A stretch of DNA of 64,000 nt. It comes from Caldovatus sediminis (GTDB lineage: Bacteria > Pseudomonadota > Alphaproteobacteria > Acetobacterales > Acetobacteraceae). Below are positions 60,266 to 64,000 of the stretch, piece after piece (the stretch's first letter is position 1; the number at the start of each line of letters is the position of its first letter). The notes below the pieces were generated by a model. The model worked only from the letters and a program-made list of their open reading frames with translations. It had not been told where the DNA came from and ran no database searches. A program made the position numbers and the translations under genes. The DNA lies in assembly GCF_014644455.1 (NCBI RefSeq), contig NZ_BMKS01000013.1:57743-121742 (forward strand), in the 5' to 3' direction.

Positions 60266-61411
60266 ATGAGCCTGAGGAAGGCGCTGCTCGCGGCGACGGT
60301 GGTGTCGCTGCCGATGGCGGCGCAGGCGCAGCCGGTGACCGGCCTCTATCTTGGTGCCGGCGCGGGCGTGAACTGGCTCCAGGAGAGTTCGGATACGGTC
60401 CCGACGGCTCCTGGGTTCCCCGGCGTGACCGGGGAGATCGAGACCAACACGGGCTGGGGCGGCGTGCTGAGCCTCGGCTGGGGCTTCGGCAACGGCCTGC
60501 GCGCCGAGATCGAGGGCAATTTCCGCTCGAACGACGTGGACAGCGTGCGCGTGGGCGCCGCCGGCATCGGCTCGGCGAGGCTCCCCAACAGCGGCGGCCG
60601 CGTCCGGTCCTACGGCGTGATGGGCAACGTGCTCTACGACATCGGCGCGGTGCAGCGCTGGCCCGTGCATGTCACGCTCGGTGCCGGCGTGGGCTACGTC
60701 TGGCACGACTACGACGCCGTCGGCGGCGCGCTTGTGGACCCGGTGACCGGCGACCGGGTCGGCGTCCGCATCGACGACACCGATGGCCGGTTCGCCTACC
60801 AGGCGATCGCCGGCGTCTCGGTGCCGATCGCGGCGGTGCCCGGCCTTGCGGTGACGGCGGAGTACCGCTTCCTCGGCACGCTTTCGCCGGAGCTGCGCGG
60901 GAGGGTGACGGCGAGCGGCCCGACCGTCCAGCAGGAGCTCGGCGTCAGCCCGGTCGCGAGCAGCTTCCGCTACGATGCCGACAACTTCAACCACAGCATC
61001 TTCGTCGGACTGCGCTACAACTTCGGGCAGGTGGCGCCGCCGCCGCCGCCGGCGCCCGCGGTCGCGCCGGTCGCGCCGGCGCCGCGGACGTTCCTTGTGT
61101 TCTTCGACTGGGACCGCGCGGACCTGACGGCGCGGGCGCGGCAGATTGTGGCGGAGGCGGCGCAGGCGGCGCGGACGCAGCAGGTGACGCGGATCGAGGT
61201 GGCGGGGCACGCGGACCGCTCGGGGTCGGCGCAGTACAACCAGCGGCTGTCGCAGCGGCGTGCGGACAACGTGGCGGCGGAGCTGGTGCGCAACGGGGTG
61301 CCGCGGGAGCAGATCGTGGTCACGGCGTATGGCGAGACGCGGCCGCTGGTGCCGACGGCGGACGGGGTGCGGGAGCCGCAGAACCGGCGCGTCGAGATCG
61401 TGCTGCGGTAG
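60266..61411 (+). CDS. OmpA-type outer-membrane protein, paralogue 1
   Basis: A 381-residue protein with a Sec signal (LRKALLAATVVSLPMAAQA, cleaved before QPVTG) and an eight-stranded barrel of about 235 residues with alternating aromatic strands (VLSLGWGFGNGLRAEIEGNFR, VTAEYRFLGTL, FVGLRYNFGQ). A Pro/Ala hinge leads to the peptidoglycan-binding OmpA domain (FFDWDRADLTARARQIV, VAGHADRSGSAQYNQRLSQRRADNV). It anchors the outer membrane and may act as a small porin. GGGGAG lies before the ATG. First of three tandem copies. Confidence 0.93.
   Translation: MSLRKALLAATVVSLPMAAQAQPVTGLYLGAGAGVNWLQESSDTVPTAPGFPGVTGEIETNTGWGGVLSLGWGFGNGLRAEIEGNFRSNDVDSVRVGAAGIGSARLPNSGGRVRSYGVMGNVLYDIGAVQRWPVHVTLGAGVGYVWHDYDAVGGALVDPVTGDRVGVRIDDTDGRFAYQAIAGVSVPIAAVPGLAVTAEYRFLGTLSPELRGRVTASGPTVQQELGVSPVASSFRYDADNFNHSIFVGLRYNFGQVAPPPPPAPAVAPVAPAPRTFLVFFDWDRADLTARARQIVAEAAQAARTQQVTRIEVAGHADRSGSAQYNQRLSQRRADNVAAELVRNGVPREQIVVTAYGETRPLVPTADGVREPQNRRVEIVLR
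61070..61408 (+). repeat. Identical OmpA-domain block, copy 1
   Basis: These 339 bases appear to be identical, including third codon positions, to 62526-62864 (offset 1456) when read side by side. The barrel-coding parts upstream are clearly diverged except for a short block at 60464-60527. Confidence 0.85.
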
Positions 61412-61459
61412 CCGCGGCGGGGTGAGGGGCGGCCGGCCGGCCGCCCTCGGGAGCGATGC

Positions 61460-61485
61460 GAAGGGGCGCCGAGAGGCGCCCCTTC
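61460..61485 (+). terminator. Hairpin terminator after ompA paralogue 1
   Basis: An 11-bp stem (gaaggggcgcc/ggcgccccttc) with a gaga loop, 49 bases after the stop. It is followed by a short T-containing stretch. The shape and place suit transcription termination or 3'-end protection. Confidence 0.6.
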
Positions 61486-61709
61486 CGCGTTTCGGCGCAG
61501 TGCCGCGGTCAGCTCGCGATCATCTCCAGCCGGGGCTGAAACCCCTTTTGTTCCGGATCGTGGCTTGCATGCAACGCCCCGCGGGGATCGTTCGCGGGCG
61601 CTGTGCCGCGGCGCGTTCCGCCGCGTTGCGGGCGCAACCGCCGCGGTCCCCGCGCGCCCCGGACCTCGCGGCGGCCATGGCCACCCAACCGAGGTTCGAG
61701 GGACATCGC

Positions 61710-62867
61710 ATGAGATTCCGCAAGGCACTCCTCGCCGGCACCGCGGCGCTCGCCGCCGGCGCCGCGCTGCTCGCCGCGCCGTCCCGCGCCACGGCCCAGC
61801 CCGTGACCGGCCTCTACATCGGGGGCAGCGCCGGGGTGAACTGGCTGCAGTCCACGAACGACACGACCGATCCGCGCACCGAGGCCGGGCTTGCGCTCGG
61901 CGGCGCGTTCAAGGGCGTCTTCCATACCGGAGCGGCGGGCGTGCTGAGCCTCGGCTGGGGCTTCGGCAACGGCCTGCGCGCCGAGGTCGAGGGCAATTTC
62001 CGCTGGAACCCGGTGGACGAGGTGACCGCGTTCAACCAGCGCCTGCGGCGCAGCGGCGGCTATGCGCGCAGCTACGGCGTCATGGCCAACGTGTTCTACG
62101 ACTTCGATCCGCGCTTCCTGGGCCTCGCCCAGCAGAGCTGGATCCAGCCCTACGTCGGGGCGGGCATCGGCTGGGTCTGGCACGAGTACGACCGAGTCCG
62201 CGGGCGGTTCCCCTTCGCGCCGGGAACCTCGGAGTTCCGGATCGACGACACGGACGGGCGCTTCGCCTACCAAGTCATGCTCGGCGCGGCCTTCCCCTTC
62301 GCGCCGCTCGGCGTGCCGGGCCTGACGCTGACCGCCGAGTACCGGTTCATGGGGACGCTCAATCCCGCGCTCGCCGCGAGCGTGCGGACGCCGGCGACCG
62401 GCGGGGCCTTCGTGCCGATCGGCAACATCGAGCCGCAGAACTTCAACCACTCGCTCCTCGTCGGCGTGCGCTACGCCTTCGCGCCGCCGAGGCCGCCGGC
62501 GCCGGCGCCGGCGCCTGCGCCCGCGGTCGCGCCGGCGCCGCGGACGTTCCTTGTGTTCTTCGACTGGGACCGCGCGGACCTGACGGCGCGGGCGCGGCAG
62601 ATTGTGGCGGAGGCGGCGCAGGCGGCGCGGACGCAGCAGGTGACGCGGATCGAGGTGGCGGGGCACGCGGACCGCTCGGGGTCGGCGCAGTACAACCAGC
62701 GGCTGTCGCAGCGGCGTGCGGACAACGTGGCGGCGGAGCTGGTGCGCAACGGGGTGCCGCGGGAGCAGATCGTGGTCACGGCGTATGGCGAGACGCGGCC
62801 GCTGGTGCCGACGGCGGACGGGGTGCGGGAGCCGCAGAACCGGCGCGTCGAGATCGTGCTGCGCTGA
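61710..62867 (+). CDS. OmpA-type outer-membrane protein, paralogue 2
   Basis: A 385-residue protein with signal peptide (RKALLAGTAALAAGAALLAAPSRATA, cleaved before QPVTG), a barrel related to paralogue 1 (VLSLGWGFGNGLRAEVEGNFRWNP, LTAEYRFMGTL, LVGVRYAF), a Pro-Ala hinge and an OmpA domain that is the same as in paralogue 1 residue for residue. It has its own hairpin behind it. Separate leaders and terminators suggest separately controlled genes rather than one operon. Confidence 0.93.
   Translation: MRFRKALLAGTAALAAGAALLAAPSRATAQPVTGLYIGGSAGVNWLQSTNDTTDPRTEAGLALGGAFKGVFHTGAAGVLSLGWGFGNGLRAEVEGNFRWNPVDEVTAFNQRLRRSGGYARSYGVMANVFYDFDPRFLGLAQQSWIQPYVGAGIGWVWHEYDRVRGRFPFAPGTSEFRIDDTDGRFAYQVMLGAAFPFAPLGVPGLTLTAEYRFMGTLNPALAASVRTPATGGAFVPIGNIEPQNFNHSLLVGVRYAFAPPRPPAPAPAPAPAVAPAPRTFLVFFDWDRADLTARARQIVAEAAQAARTQQVTRIEVAGHADRSGSAQYNQRLSQRRADNVAAELVRNGVPREQIVVTAYGETRPLVPTADGVREPQNRRVEIVLR
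62526..62864 (+). repeat. Identical OmpA-domain block, copy 2
   Basis: Partner of 61070-61408. Its upstream part (62500-62578, Pro-Ala hinge and start of the domain) is also identical to 63922-64000 in paralogue 3. Confidence 0.85.
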
Positions 62868-62877
62868 TCCGGCGCTG

Positions 62878-62909
62878 CCGGGGCCCGGGCCGGCAGACCC
62901 GGGCCCTGG
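62878..62909 (+). terminator. Hairpin terminator after ompA paralogue 2
   Basis: A stem built on gggcccggg/cccgggccc, extended by a G-U and two C-G pairs, with an 8-base loop. It starts 11 bases after the stop. No U-run follows. Confidence 0.5.
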
Positions 62910-63170
62910 GGCGGGACGGCATGCCGGGCGGCCGGCGCGGCACATTTTAGAGAATATCTTATACCAAACCCTCGGGATCGGCGGCACCGCCTGTGCCGAA
63001 GCGATGCATCCCTGCCACGCTCGACAACTGTTGCGGGCACGAACGGCGGAACAGGCCCCGCCGTCCCCTCTTTGGTGTTGTGCAATAATCGTTCCTGCGT
63101 AAGTTCTTCGTCGTGATTCGCTGACGTCGGTCGTGCCGGCGCAGCTCCGGTGGACGAGGAGGGGATCAGG
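62910..63170 (+). other. Leader region of ompA paralogue 3, AT-richer than its surroundings
   Basis: No gene is seen. Two AT-rich patches stand out in this GC-rich genome: attttagagaatatcttata near 62943-62962 and ttgtgcaataatcg near 63078. They are likely promoter or upstream activating sequence, but I cannot fix the -35/-10 pair. Confidence 0.4.
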
Positions 63171-64000
63171 ATGGGCCTGAGGAAGGCGCTTCTTACAGCG
63201 ACCATGGGGGCGGCGCTGCCGCTCGCGGCGGCGACCGCCCCGGCGCAGGCACAGCCGGTCACGGGCCTCTACATCGCAGGCGGCGCGGGCGTGAACCTGC
63301 TGCAGAGCACCGACGTCGACGGGCCGGGCGGCCGGCTCGGCGAGATCGACTGGCAGGCCGGCGTGGCCGGCGTGCTGAGTCTCGGCTGGGGCTTCGGTAA
63401 CGGCCTGCGCGCCGAGGTCGAGGGCGGCTACCGCTGGAACCACATCGACAAGGCCGGCATCGCCCCCGGGCTCGCCGCGCCCTTCTCCGGCGCCCTCGTG
63501 CAGTTCCGCGGCAGCCAGCGCACCGTCAGCGTGATGGCGAACGTCCTCTACGACTTCGCCCTGTTCGGGAACATGCCGGTCGTGCCCTACGTCGGCGCCG
63601 GCGTCGGCTGGGCCTGGATCGAGACCCACAAGCTGCGCGCGACGAGCAACGCGTTCGGCCTGCGCTTCGAGTCCGACGACTGGGACAACCGCTTCGCCTA
63701 TCAGGCGATCGCCGGCCTGTCCTTCAACCTGCCGGTGCCCGGCCTCGCGCTGACGACGGAGTACCGCTTCTTCGGCACCCTCTCGCCGAGCCATGGCGGA
63801 CAGGTGCGCGCCATCAACGCCCCTGGCCGCCCGGTCGTGGCCTCCGGCGCGTTCGATACCGACAACTTCAACCACTCGATCATGCTGGGCGTCCGGTACA
63901 ACTTCGGCCAGCGCCCGCCGCCGCCGGCGCCGGCGCCTGCGCCCGCGGTCGCGCCGGCGCCGCGGACGTTCCTTGTGTTCTTCGACTGGGACCGCGCGGA
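63171..64000 (+). CDS. OmpA-type outer-membrane protein, paralogue 3 (3' end outside window)
   Basis: The first 276 codons are visible: signal peptide (LRKALLTATMGAALPLAAATAPAQA, cleaved before QPVTG), a full barrel (VLSLGWGFGNGLRAEVEGGYRWN, LTTEYRFFGTL, MLGVRYNFGQ), the Pro-Ala hinge and the start of the OmpA domain (FLVFFDWDRA). It is closest to paralogues 1 and 2 and has GAGGAGGGGAT before the ATG. The window ends inside the domain, and more tandem copies may follow. Confidence 0.92.
   Translation, partial: MGLRKALLTATMGAALPLAAATAPAQAQPVTGLYIAGGAGVNLLQSTDVDGPGGRLGEIDWQAGVAGVLSLGWGFGNGLRAEVEGGYRWNHIDKAGIAPGLAAPFSGALVQFRGSQRTVSVMANVLYDFALFGNMPVVPYVGAGVGWAWIETHKLRATSNAFGLRFESDDWDNRFAYQAIAGLSFNLPVPGLALTTEYRFFGTLSPSHGGQVRAINAPGRPVVASGAFDTDNFNHSIMLGVRYNFGQRPPPPAPAPAPAVAPAPRTFLVFFDWDRA

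Noticed and set aside
61531..61552. cggggctgaaaccccttttgtt as an intrinsic terminator
   Set aside because: The stem is only about four pairs. It lies well after a better hairpin (61460-61485) and may equally be part of the next promoter region.

Overview
The window is about 64 kb of very GC-rich bacterial chromosome (roughly three quarters G+C, with G or C at nearly every third codon position). Gene content points to an alphaproteobacterium, most likely Acetobacteraceae in the Roseomonas neighbourhood. The evidence is the order ybgC-tolQRAB-pal-cpoB-tilS-ftsH-folP-glmM, the bamB/der cluster, the alphaproteobacterial form of SerC, hisZ next to purA, a Bug-type solute-binding protein and many twin-arginine-like signal peptides. 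The assignment is an inference from gene content, not a database result. I see no rRNA, tRNA, CRISPR array, transposase or prophage. Nearly all the DNA is ordinary chromosomal coding sequence, packed into operons with 1-11 bp overlaps.

Layout. 1-5410: an acyl-CoA cluster (tail of a Baeyer-Villiger-type monooxygenase, MaoC hydratase, acyl-CoA dehydrogenase, family III CoA-transferase), then a convergent cupin protein and a rubredoxin. 5408-12459: a domain-permuted CoA-transferase, a long-chain acyl-CoA synthetase, oligoendopeptidase F and an UbiB-like kinase. 12487-17275: der-bamB-YfgM-like operon, small exported proteins and an orphan ORF. 17284-19365: a stand-alone fusA. 20199-28609: one long minus-strand operon (TetR regulator, SDR, branched-chain-type ABC transporter, acyl-CoA ligase, crotonase) with a candidate operator just upstream. 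It looks like uptake plus CoA activation of an organic acid. 28984-42432: the Tol-Pal cell-envelope locus running into tilS, ftsH, folP, glmM and thiD. 42628-46801: Bug protein, patatin-like lipase, PhzF protein and a small membrane protein. 46920-52891: serine (serC, serA), histidine (hisZ) and purine (purA) biosynthesis. 52911-60047: a phosphatase/ADP-ribosylglycohydrolase fusion, a beta-lactamase-fold esterase, prfC with a mini DksA-type zinc finger, two DUF465 proteins, purE and purK. 60266-64000: three tandem OmpA-type outer-membrane proteins, the last cut by the window end.

Most notable points: (1) two ~104 bp diverged repeats, each beginning exactly at the stop codon of a minus-strand gene in a convergent gap; (2) tandem ompA paralogues whose OmpA-domain DNA is identical over at least 339 bp while the barrel halves have diverged; (3) a perfect 19-bp stem in the leader of the first ompA gene; (4) an SDR and a crotonase in the same operon that both lack the classical catalytic residues; (5) a phosphatase/ADP-ribosylglycohydrolase fusion whose best-placed start codon is ATC; (6) a TilS with His in place of the PP-loop Asp; (7) a circularly permuted CoA-transferase. 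I did not find a convincing entirely new defence or mobile system here.
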